A stretch of 61,998 nucleotides of DNA from Tritrichomonas foetus (taxonomy: Eukaryota > Parabasalia > Tritrichomonadida > Tritrichomonadidae): the NCBI GenBank assembly GCA_001839685.1, contig MLAK01000799.1, positions 1-61,998 of the forward strand, read 5' to 3'. Numbering within the stretch: position 1 is the stretch's first letter; every line of letters starts with the position of its first letter. Shown here one piece after another: positions 9,796 through 17,860 of this stretch. Both the position numbers and the translations under genes were made by a program. A model generated the notes under the pieces. It searched no databases and was not told the DNA's origin. It saw only the letters and a program-made list of their open reading frames with translations.

Positions 9796-9799
9796 TTAG
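9751..9799. repeat. 10-bp tandem repeat at RhoGAP stop codon
   Basis: Five copies of a decamer close to TGATATTTAG run directly into, and include, the TAA stop of the RhoGAP gene (9796-9798 on the opposite strand). Three ACATGATAG-like units lie just before, at about 9709-9742. Confidence 0.85.
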
Positions 9800-10608
9800 G
9801 AAATTGGCGTTAAGTGTGCATCAGAATTGTCATTAAGTCTGTTTGGATCTGGATGCAATAAAATAGTAAACATTTCGTCCCATGTGACTTTAGAAGTTTC
9901 AATGATTCGACACATTTTCTTTTGCTTTTCTTGTTTGACTGCTGAAATTTCTGGTTTATGATTTGCATAGCTTTGACAAAAGAATGCATTGAAAATGTCA
10001 CCAACTGAATTTTGAAACTCATCTTTCGTCATAAATTGACCATCACTTGTCAATCCTGGCATAGAATTAAATATTTTGTGATAATCTGTGAAAAAATATG
10101 CAACAACTTCTGGTTTTAAAAGCCAATAAGGATCCTTTTTATCTTCGATTAAAACTGCTGATAAAATTTTGGATAAATTACTCACGCCCATTAAATTTGA
10201 CTTACTATGTGAAGCGATTGTTATAAAAAATGCAAAAATTCGAGATAAAAATGCCCGATTTAAAACTGGCAAATCATTGATCTTTTTCTGGACTTGTTCA
10301 AGCGTTAAATCACCTTTCCATTGACTCACATTTTTATCAATGAGAAGATGCTCTGGGATTCGTTTGATAAAGCGTGAAATAACATTGCAGATGTTAAAAA
10401 CATATGTATTAGGATGAATTTCGACATTTCCTGTAGCATCAATAATACTAATTAATCTCTTCACTTCGGTATCATTTCCTGGAACTCGAAATATTCCTTC
10501 GACATCGGCATGTTCGATTACGAATTCAAAACAATCTTCAAGAAAACTCGGAACAACAAAGCTTGCATTCAACGCAATATTCGAAAGCGGCTGATCGAAA
10601 TAAGGCAT
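9796..10608 (-). CDS. RhoGAP-domain protein
   Basis: A 270-residue protein from ATG 10608. It is essentially a single RhoGAP domain: PSFLEDCFEFVIEHADVEGI leads into GIFRVPGN with the arginine finger at Arg41, then EVKRLISIIDATG, the helix with FIKRIPEHLL (family pattern Lx-R-x-LPxPL), LPVLNRAFLSRIFAFFITIA (family LPxxNxxxLxxLxxFL) and NLMGVSNLSKILSAVLI (family NKMxxxNLAxVxxPxL). It should speed GTP hydrolysis by Rho/Rac-type GTPases at membranes or the actin cortex. The last ~60 residues have no recognised domain. It lies inside the segment bounded by the long inverted repeat copies. Confidence 0.9.
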   Translation of the reverse strand: MPYFDQPLSNIALNASFVVPSFLEDCFEFVIEHADVEGIFRVPGNDTEVKRLISIIDATGNVEIHPNTYVFNICNVISRFIKRIPEHLLIDKNVSQWKGDLTLEQVQKKINDLPVLNRAFLSRIFAFFITIASHSKSNLMGVSNLSKILSAVLIEDKKDPYWLLKPEVVAYFFTDYHKIFNSMPGLTSDGQFMTKDEFQNSVGDIFNAFFCQSYANHKPEISAVKQEKQKKMCRIIETSKVTWDEMFTILLHPDPNRLNDNSDAHLTPIS

Positions 10609-10965
10609 CGATATTAATCTCTCTCTAAATTTTTATAAAAAACTTTGAATTTTTTTTTTTTCAACCCGAGAAAAATTCCAAACGATCATTTCTATTGAAA
10701 ATAATATTACCGCGAATTCAATTTTATCATTTTTTTCAAAAAATTGAATACAAACGTCATTCCAATCTTGAGATAAAATATTTGTTTCTAAGTCCTAATG
10801 TTCGTATCTTCTTCTCCACTGCTATCAACCAATCATGTTTTTATATCAAATATTGGCTTTATTTGTTGTTTTTCAAGAATAAGTGAAATGATTTTTTTTC
10901 ATTCATTGCAAAAATGAGTATCTATTGGGTTTATTATTTTACGTTTTATTTTTAAAATGATTAAC
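10609..10965. other. Intergenic spacer
   Basis: AT-rich spacer between the start of the RhoGAP gene and the end of the acidic secreted-protein gene, both on the minus strand. A short + strand frame (10695-10886) has no protein-like character. Confidence 0.5.
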
Positions 10966-11661
10966 TTATTCTTCATAATCTTCATCATATTCCTCATCAT
11001 ATTCTTCGTCAGCATTATCATAATCATCGTCAGCATCATAGCCATAATCATCATCGTTTTCTTCATACTCTTCCTCATAATCTTCGTCATAATCATCATT
11101 ATACTCATCATTGTAATCTTCATAATCATCTTCATAGTCTTCGTTGTATTCATATCCATCATCATAATTATCATCGTTAGTAATTCCTTTCAAAGAATTA
11201 GCAGATAAACCAGGTTTTCCATTAAAGCCCATTAAAAGGAGTGGATTAAAAGGGTTGTTATTCTCTTGGGGATTCTGTTGGAACAATTGCTGAAGAAGCA
11301 TCATTCGAACAAGTTCTTTATTAATAGTTTTCTTTAAATCTTTCTTATTCAAATCATTTGAGACATCATCATTATATGAATCATAATAGTAATCATCATA
11401 TTCTTCATTTGTTGCTGCTGTGTTTTGTTTGTTATTCATCATCTGCATCATATTGTTCATCATAGCCATATTCATTCCATTCTTACCATTAAAACCATCA
11501 AAAACATCACCTAACAAGAATCCCATTGGTCCAAAAAGCGATTGCATCATATACATATTCATTAACTGTGATCTTACAGCTTGTGAAACATCTTTTTTGG
11601 AGAGATCATTGGAGCTTGTAGGGGCACTAAAAGTGAGAACTGTGAAAAGAAGCCCAATCAT
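10966..11661 (-). CDS. Secreted Asp/Tyr/Glu-rich protein with duplicated module
   Basis: A 231-residue protein from ATG 11661 with a clear signal peptide (MIGLLFTVLTFSA). Two related modules follow: residues 17-62 (SNDLSKKDVSQAV ... QSLF ... GFNGKNG) and 101-151 (SNDLNKKDLKKTI ... QQLF ... GFNGKPG). They are separated by a Met/Asn-rich run (MMNNMMQMMNNKQ) and an acidic Tyr patch (EEYDDYYYDSYNDD). The last ~65 residues are almost only Asp, Glu, Tyr and Asn, with no Lys or Arg. There are no Cys in the mature part. I know no family with this layout. A secreted matrix, adhesive or cation-binding protein is possible but inferred from composition only. A 168-bp portion is duplicated at 12070-12237. 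Confidence 0.75.
   Translation of the reverse strand: MIGLLFTVLTFSAPTSSNDLSKKDVSQAVRSQLMNMYMMQSLFGPMGFLLGDVFDGFNGKNGMNMAMMNNMMQMMNNKQNTAATNEEYDDYYYDSYNDDVSNDLNKKDLKKTINKELVRMMLLQQLFQQNPQENNNPFNPLLLMGFNGKPGLSANSLKGITNDDNYDDGYEYNEDYEDDYEDYNDEYNDDYDEDYEEEYEENDDDYGYDADDDYDNADEEYDEEYDEDYEE
11241..11408. repeat. 168-bp direct duplication, source copy
   Basis: These 168 bases, coding for the Tyr/Asp patch and second module of the acidic secreted protein, recur without a visible mismatch at 12070-12237 in the same orientation. Similarity stops sharply on the left and within a few bases on the right. Confidence 0.95.
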
Positions 11662-12069
11662 ATAATAATTCACTTTGAATGAACACAATTTTTCTGTTTC
11701 ATTAATCGGTTACACTCAAAGTAATATAAATCAATACAAATATTTGACGAAGGTTAGATCAAATCATTGTTAGTTTATTCATTCACTTTGATATAGGATT
11801 GTCAAAACTTTTAATAGTGTGTCTTTATGCTGATTTTATCTTGTTTTTGATATTCTTTGTAAATATGACAAATGAATCATATATGACAGTTTATATTTAT
11901 GTTTATGTGATTCGCATTGTGAATTATTAAAAAAATATGTTTCTTTATATTCACGTGAGAATAGATTTATATACTCATGTAACATCTCCATGTATCACTT
12001 ATAAAACCATGATGTCGTATAATTGACTTGTAGATTCATCTTTTTTTTAATATGATATACTTAAGCTCA
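11662..12069. other. Intergenic spacer
   Basis: AT-rich promoter-side spacer of the acidic secreted-protein gene. Apart from the TCA motif next to the start, no feature is seen. Confidence 0.5.
11678..11683 (-). promoter_or_regulatory. TCA-type initiator of acidic secreted-protein gene
   Basis: On the minus strand TTCATTC precedes the ATG at 11661 by about 19 nt, the spacing usual for trichomonad initiators. It supports 11661 as the start rather than the TTG at 11688. Confidence 0.4.
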
Positions 12070-12237
12070 GTGGATTAAAAGGGTTGTTATTCTCTTGGGG
12101 ATTCTGTTGGAACAATTGCTGAAGAAGCATCATTCGAACAAGTTCTTTATTAATAGTTTTCTTTAAATCTTTCTTATTCAAATCATTTGAGACATCATCA
12201 TTATATGAATCATAATAGTAATCATCATATTCTTCAT
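12070..12237 (-). pseudogene. Fragment of acidic secreted-protein gene
   Basis: A 5'- and 3'-truncated copy of the gene at 10966-11661, covering its residues 86-141 (EEYDDYY through NPFNPL). It is identical over 168 bp, with no ATG, no signal peptide and a stop soon after the homology ends (frame about 12047-12250). The identity at third codon positions indicates a very recent duplication, gene conversion or an assembly artefact. It sits between the parent gene and inverted repeat copy B. Confidence 0.9.
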
Positions 12238-12329
12238 ATGTTGTTGACACTTGACTTGTATTATTTTGAATTTACAATATGTATTAAATTTTTCCACTCA
12301 TTTTGTAATAAGATTTCCAAAGCTTCTAA

Positions 12330-12955
12330 GATGAAGGAACATATCCGGAAATCTAGAGGTAACCATGCTTGTTTCAAATTGAGTCATCAATGACATAGAA
12401 TCAGTACCATAAATCTCTTCTCTTTAAATACCTGAATAGCAACAACAACAGTTATAACAACAACTATTGTTTTTTTCTTCTTTTTTTTTCTGGAGAATTA
12501 AGTCGATCCTCTAAACATGAGAAGACAACTGTTGAAATAGCCAATTAAATCGATCATACCAAAGTAAGTATTATTGGAAGTTCGCATTATAAAGAAATGT
12601 GATTGATGATCATTCGAAATTTCAACTTTCTGTCTATATTTCCAAATATACCAATTCGACTTTGGAAATTTTCAAAACAAGGAGATTTTTAATTTTTTAT
12701 GTTTTTGAGAGATTATCAATCGTTGAATAGGGTAGCCAAAAAAAATCATGCTTTTTAATACTACATGGTTACATGTTTAAAAATTTAATTCATAGGAGAA
12801 ATGAATTTTTCAAAAAGCCACCAAAAGGTGATCTAATAAAAATATCAGGAAAAAATTATAGAAAGGAAAGATGAAATAAAATTTAATATAACTGACCTAA
12901 AAATGCCTTTTCGAGCATAAACATGGCAGATCATTAATAAATAACTCTCTGAAAA
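12330..12955 (-). repeat. Long inverted repeat, copy B
   Basis: Reverse-complement partner of 8940-9580. Anchors running in the opposite direction are ATGACATAGAATCAGTACCA, TCTGGAGAATTAAGTCGA, ATTATTGGAAGTTCGCAT, TACCAATTCGACTTTGGAAA and, further out, TTTCGAGCATAAACATGG. The stretch GTTTTTGAGAGATTATCA is an exception: it has the same orientation in both copies, so a small local inversion took place in one of them. The reading frame of the hydrophobic segment is damaged here. Confidence 0.8.
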
Positions 12956-13195
12956 AGAATAGAATATATCGGAAATCTCGTGGCAATCATGCTTGAGTTT
13001 CACTAACGCTCACTGTGCCTTACTGGTCTAGTTTTTTCATGAGAGTTTTCGCCACATTGGTCTAGACATATGGTAGACTGACCCGCCAACAAGCTCTCCA
13101 GCTCAAAAATCCATTCTGGACATCGATGAAATTCATTGGACTAAGTGAGCCTTGGTTAAACTGACTCACTAAAGACGTAGAATCAGCATTGTAAA
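12956..13195 (-). repeat. Third, diverged repeat copy C with insertion
   Basis: 12961-12995 (ATATCGGAAATCTCGTGGCA and following) and 13163-13190 (GACTCACTAAAGACGTAGAA) match neighbouring parts of copy B (12340-12400) in the same orientation, so this is a third family member. The two halves are separated by about 165 bp that copies A and B do not have. Confidence 0.65.
12996..13162. mobile_element. Possible small non-autonomous insertion element
   Basis: About 167 bp inserted in repeat copy C. It is visibly richer in G and C than the surroundings and its ends are imperfect inverted repeats: AGTTTCACTAACGCTCACT at the left, and AGTTTAACCAAGGCTCACT when the right end is read on the other strand (15 of 19 match). 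It has no coding capacity. The exact ends and any target duplication are uncertain. Confidence 0.4.
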
Positions 13196-13378
13196 GAAAT
13201 AATTTCATTTACTAAATGAAATTCACAATTTTTCAAAAACATCATTCTTTCAATTTAATAGAATCCATTATCAACTAAATCGCGGTGTCTCATGTTGTAT
13301 CACACAGTTTATTTTTTTTTCCATTTCCAGTGTTGTAACAAAAGAAATAAATTCATTATTTTAATTTTGCTCTTTTCT
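13196..13378. other. Spacer after repeat copy C
   Basis: AT-rich DNA with no recognised feature. A TCATTATTTTAATTT motif lies close to the doubtful small frame that follows. Confidence 0.4.
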
Positions 13379-13633
13379 ATGGGTGGACCAAATGATGAAA
13401 ACCCAAAGAAATACAACGATGAGAGCATTCGCATTTTCTTCGCCACACTCAATTTTTTTTTTTTGATTTTCCAACTATTTGGGTATGATTTGATTTCATT
13501 GGTGACATTTTACAAGATGAAAGAGAAATCTTGGACATCTTTCTATATTGGTTCTACAACTAAGATGCCGAAATTTTGGAAGGATCTTTGTAGCAGAGAT
13601 GTAAATATTATCATTGAATTGATAAAAAGTTAA
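13379..13633 (+). CDS. Doubtful small hypothetical protein
   Basis: An 84-codon frame starting MGGPNDENPKKYNDE, with an Ile/Phe-rich stretch (FFATLNFFFLIFQLF) and ending in DVNIIIELIKS. A TCA-type initiator-like motif lies ~27 nt upstream. The composition is more protein-like than other short frames in this desert, but no domain is recognised. It could equally be the remnant of a larger gene. An in-frame ATG at 13292 gives a longer, Phe-rich version that looks less natural. Confidence 0.25.
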   Translation: MGGPNDENPKKYNDESIRIFFATLNFFFLIFQLFGYDLISLVTFYKMKEKSWTSFYIGSTTKMPKFWKDLCSRDVNIIIELIKS

Positions 13634-13989
13634 TATCATAATATAATATACATGCCTAAATATGCAATTTATAGCTTATAGATCATTCGCAATCAACCAC
13701 ATTAAAAATTTATGAATTATTAGTGATTAGATAGTATTATTTGGCAACAACTCATGGATGTGTCTTCCTTGTCATATTTTTGAAAATTTCACAAATTCTA
13801 ACAAAAATACCGAATCTAACACAACAAACTAAATAAGAAGAATAGTTTTTGGCCAATTCTTATGTATTTACACAAATGTTTATTTTATTACGCATTATAT
13901 CCTTTTTTGTTGGAGTAAATGTCTTCATTTTAAACGCAGATAATCTTCGAAGATACATTAACAGAGAGATTCCAGGAATATTTCCGACT
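13634..13989. other. Spacer, nothing recognised
   Basis: AT-rich DNA downstream of the doubtful small frame and of the kinase pseudogene end. No ORF of note, repeat or RNA gene is seen. Confidence 0.45.
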
Positions 13990-14572
13990 GATCGATCATA
14001 TTCAGAGTAACTTCATCAAAGATATTCTGCGTTCTGTTCTGGATAATAATCTGATTTAGTCACCTGTTTGATTGTAAATATATCTTGAGCTCTTGGATAA
14101 ATCATTTTTCGAAGTTATATTGATAGCCTAACATCTAGAAAAACTGTTGGCAATTCAGTTCCATGAATCTATTGTTTAAGTTCTTCAACAGTTCCGCTCA
14201 TCCAAGGTTTCTCTCCAACGGCCATTTCGTAACAAGTACCCATATATCAGCTTTGAAAAAGTCATATACAGTTTTATTATAAGCTTCTGGTGCCATATTA
14301 GCTGGCGTCCCACCGTGACCAATGTTAGTCTCATTATCTGTAAAATGACTTTAACCAAAATCAACAATTTTGATTTTCCCATATGCTCCAATTAATATAT
14401 TGGCTGGTTTGATATCACGTCGAGCAATTCTCATGCAATGCACCGATCCTATTGCATTGACAAGTTGTTTGATATCAATGAATAGCACAGGCTCGTTAAT
14501 CTTTTCATTTTGCTGAATAAGATCGTTCAGACTTTCACTAACACCATATTCCAACATCACCATCAATCAATA
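13990..14572 (-). pseudogene. Broken protein kinase gene
   Basis: The C-terminal two thirds of a eukaryotic protein kinase can be read on the minus strand: MVMLEYGVSESLNDLI (hinge), SVHCMRIARRDIKPANILI (catalytic loop, HRD changed to RRD), KIKIVDFG, then TAA at 14351-14353. The same frame continues with HGGTPANMAPEAY (activation segment and APE motif) and KADIW. A frame change near 14238, consistent with loss of about 5 nt, is followed by YEMAVGEKPWMSGTVEELKQ, and two more stops precede LRKMIYPRAQD. The N-lobe is missing. The MAPEA/KADIW style suits a STE or TKL kinase. It is clearly non-functional. Confidence 0.9.
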
Positions 14573-17500
14573 AATGACAATAAACGTTTAGTATATTTTA
14601 ATGATATTTGGGCAGCAGATTGATGATAAAGTTGTGACTTCATTTGGCTCTGTTTTCTGAATTATTAAAAGAGAAAATCTTCCTAGAAAGTAATTGAATA
14701 TTTAGTTATACATTGAATTTTTCATCCATTAAAATTTGACAATATAATTCAAAAGAATGGTAATAGAAAAAATAATCTATTTGATAAAATTGTATAAATA
14801 ATTTCTGAAAATTGAATTGAATATGTCAAGTGGTTATTTCAATGCCATCTTTCAAATCACAAAAAAGCTCATAGAATTTCGTAATAAAAATTAATAGAAT
14901 CAAGCAAAATAAATAGTAGTGAAAATTCGAATAATCTATTCAAAACTTTGAGGAGTTATTTACTCAATTCTGTTTTTTATAGACAAAAAATGCTTGATCA
15001 TTTTACCAAATATGATCAATTCTTGTTATTGATAGAAACCCCCAAAATTGCCTTTCTTTTCTTGTTAAGATCAAAATTCACTTTAAACAGAAATTTTATT
15101 TTTCACATTTCAATTTTTTTTGACAGGGAATTGAATTTATCTATAACATATGTCTTCTCATGCCACAACTGCTTACTAATGACTCTTTTAAATTTGTTAA
15201 CTTCACAAAAAAATCTGTATAAAGTTTATAGGATGATATATCCATTGAACAATTTCTCATTTTATCACCAAAAGAAATTTAACCTCGTGAAAAAATCAGA
15301 CAAACCTTCCGGTTTCCCCGAAAGATTGCTTCATTAATCAATCGTAAAATAAATGAGAGATAGATAGAGAGAAAACTGATTTTAATATGTAATATAAATA
15401 CTTATGCTTATAACAGGTGGCACGATAAATAATTAATTTGGCCATTCCTATCAATGAGGTTCTAAAAAGTGAGACAAGATTTAGATTTTTAGCCTTATGA
15501 TTTGTTAATGACTGTTATCATTATAGAATCACCAATTGACTGGAGAAAAATCTTAGATTTCTCAACGGATTTAAGAATGAAGTGATATATATAAATCAGT
15601 ACCTTTCTGAAAAAGCATTTAATTTGAAAAAAATGAAATTGTGATTTCAGTATATACTACATTTTCCCAATTTAAGGTGTACCTCTGGCAGAGATCATCT
15701 GTGATACGACAAAAAGTTAGACCAGAAAATTAAATTCATCTGAATTAATGACCTAATCTTTTTCCAGTTTTGTAAAAATGCAGAGGTATAATGACACGAT
15801 AAGGCCAAAATTTTGGAGAGCAAATTGGCGAGATAGAAGTTCACAATAAGACCATCCCTTTTGGTCACCAAATCATGAGTGAAGCAGAAAATCACTTTCT
15901 CCGCCAATCCTTACAATTTTTTTCATTGAGATAAGGCCAAAGCATTTTTAAGAAAGAAAAAACATGTGATTTATGAAAACATCAGAAAATCAGTTAAATC
16001 TTCTGCATATAAAATCGAATCACTTGAATAAAAAAGATTTGGAATAAAATTCTAAAACATGAATTTTCTATTGAAATTTGATGTTGTCATGAAAAGAAAC
16101 ACGAAAAGAGAATAAAAGAGTAATCCACGATACCATTATTTTTTTTATATAAAATTCGTGAAAAAACTTTTTTAATTGTCGATTGATATTTACACAGTAT
16201 TAAAATTATATTAATGAGAGTTTGGATTAACAACGTTATTATCAATTTTCTGACGAATTTACTTTCGTCTTTTCAAAGAAATCTGAGATGAAATATGATC
16301 ATCTTAATGAGAACAAAGACGTCTTCATTTAAATTTTTTATGAGAAAGCCTGTTCACGAAAATATGGATGTTGCAATTTGTTTCTATATTTAATGGTAAT
16401 GGTGATCGAGTTAAAATTTGTTTCCTTTGTGTAACCAAGAATTTTTAACTTTTTGGTAAAAATCTTTTCTGCCTCCAATGCAAGGTGAAATGAAATAACA
16501 TGAATAGCAAGGTTTTGAGTTTTCTTTGAAAAAGTGGATATTAGCCAGGCCTTCATTATCGTATTGAAAAATTCATTCAATATTCTTATTACCATAAATA
16601 AATTTGTTTGAAAATAAAAAATATCAGAATTTCTCCAAGAATAGATTCCTAATTTGTTATAAAAGATTAATCTTATGAACTACCTCACCCATTTGTAAGC
16701 GTGTCACAATTCATTCAAATGGCTTAAGTAATAATGAGCAGATCAAGTTTAATAATTAATAATGGTAAAAAAGGAATTTCAACCAGCAATTATAATCAAC
16801 AAAAAAATTGAAAGGGCATATTAAGAGTCTTCCGTTGGGATTGGTATTTAAATTTTGTGAAAGAAGTTGGAAAGAATTGAGAATATTGAATGCTATTCAA
16901 ACTCCCAGTTTTTGTGAGCAGTGTGTTGGTAAGAAACTGTGTAAATATCATAATAATTAATCGGAAAAATATATTATTATAGGAATATTTAGTTGTGTAT
17001 TGTGACTGTAAGTATTTATAATTAAAGATTTTAAATAATTACTGGTATTTAAGAAGATATTACTCAAAATTGTGCGAGAAAAGTTAATTGTGAATGTATT
17101 TGATTTCACATCAGACTTCCTGGGTATTTGATGAGATCATAAAGAAAACCCAATATAATATGAGATGAAAAACAATTATATGTGTATAAATGGGGACATG
17201 GTCTCTTGAAAAAATGACCTGGTTTATCAAAAAAACAGAAATATTTTCAATATCTAAATGGCTTATCCCAAATATTGTATCGCTCCAATATCTCTCTAAT
17301 TTAAATGATTATTTTTTTATATGTTTCTAATACATATCTCTTATTATATATTTAAAATAATATTCATTTTATGCACAATGGTATTGGATAAATATCGAGA
17401 TAATCTTAGTTATAAGTATTGAATCATTTTTATTTTGATTTTTTTGTCGAATCATCGATAGTACGCTTCTGCTATTGTGCCATTCACTATGAAGAACTAT

Positions 17501-17839
17501 TTCCAATTGTATCTATCTCTTTGGAGTCTTATCATATTACAAATTTTCATGTATTGTTCTTTATCGCTCATATCTTCAGAATCATTCAAAAACACCATTC
17601 ATACTAATTTTACTTCATCATTTCGGAAATTAAGTCCTCCGTTTCTTTCATCATCAAATTTATTCAAATTCATACTTTTTTTGATTCATTTCTCAAAAAA
17701 ATGGCTATTCAATGCAATAGCTTCATTTTATTCTGGAACTTTCAATGCATACAAAAATATTCAATCCTAAGTATTCAAATTATGAATCATAGAAAAAGTT
17801 TTATTCGGCTTCACATCATTTTTTCTTTCATTCGCGCAC
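14573..17839. other. Gene desert with possible decayed coding DNA
   Basis: More than 3 kb without a convincing gene. Open frames at 14948-15337 (+), 15695-15907 (-), 16338-16595 (-) and 17419-17770 (+) are Phe/Ile/Leu-rich, lack recognised domains and probably reflect AT-rich composition. Around 16813-16961 (+) a 50-codon stretch without a start reads with four Cys (FCERSWKEL, FCEQCVGKKLCKYH) and may be a remnant. No tRNA, rRNA or tandem array is seen. Confidence 0.45.
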
Positions 17840-17840
17840 T

Positions 17841-17850
17841 TCATTTTCCT
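17841..17850 (+). promoter_or_regulatory. TCA-type initiator of nucleobase transporter gene
   Basis: TCATTTTCCT lies 18 nt (from the A) before the ATG at 17861. It is the best match in this window to the T. vaginalis initiator form TCA-Y-W-Y-W. A second TCA lies 9 nt before the ATG. Confidence 0.6.
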
Positions 17851-17860
17851 TTCACATAAA

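Noticed and set aside
10957..11208. Ile/Phe-rich frame opposite the acidic tail
   Set aside because: It is the reverse reading of GAT/GAA/TAT-rich codons of the secreted protein.
14948..15337. 129-codon plus-strand frame
   Set aside because: Phe/Leu/Ile-heavy, no recognised motif, in a region of decayed DNA; kept only in the gap description.
17419..17770. Two overlapping plus frames before the transporter
   Set aside because: Different frames overlap with similar AT-driven composition; neither shows a domain, and they sit in the promoter region.
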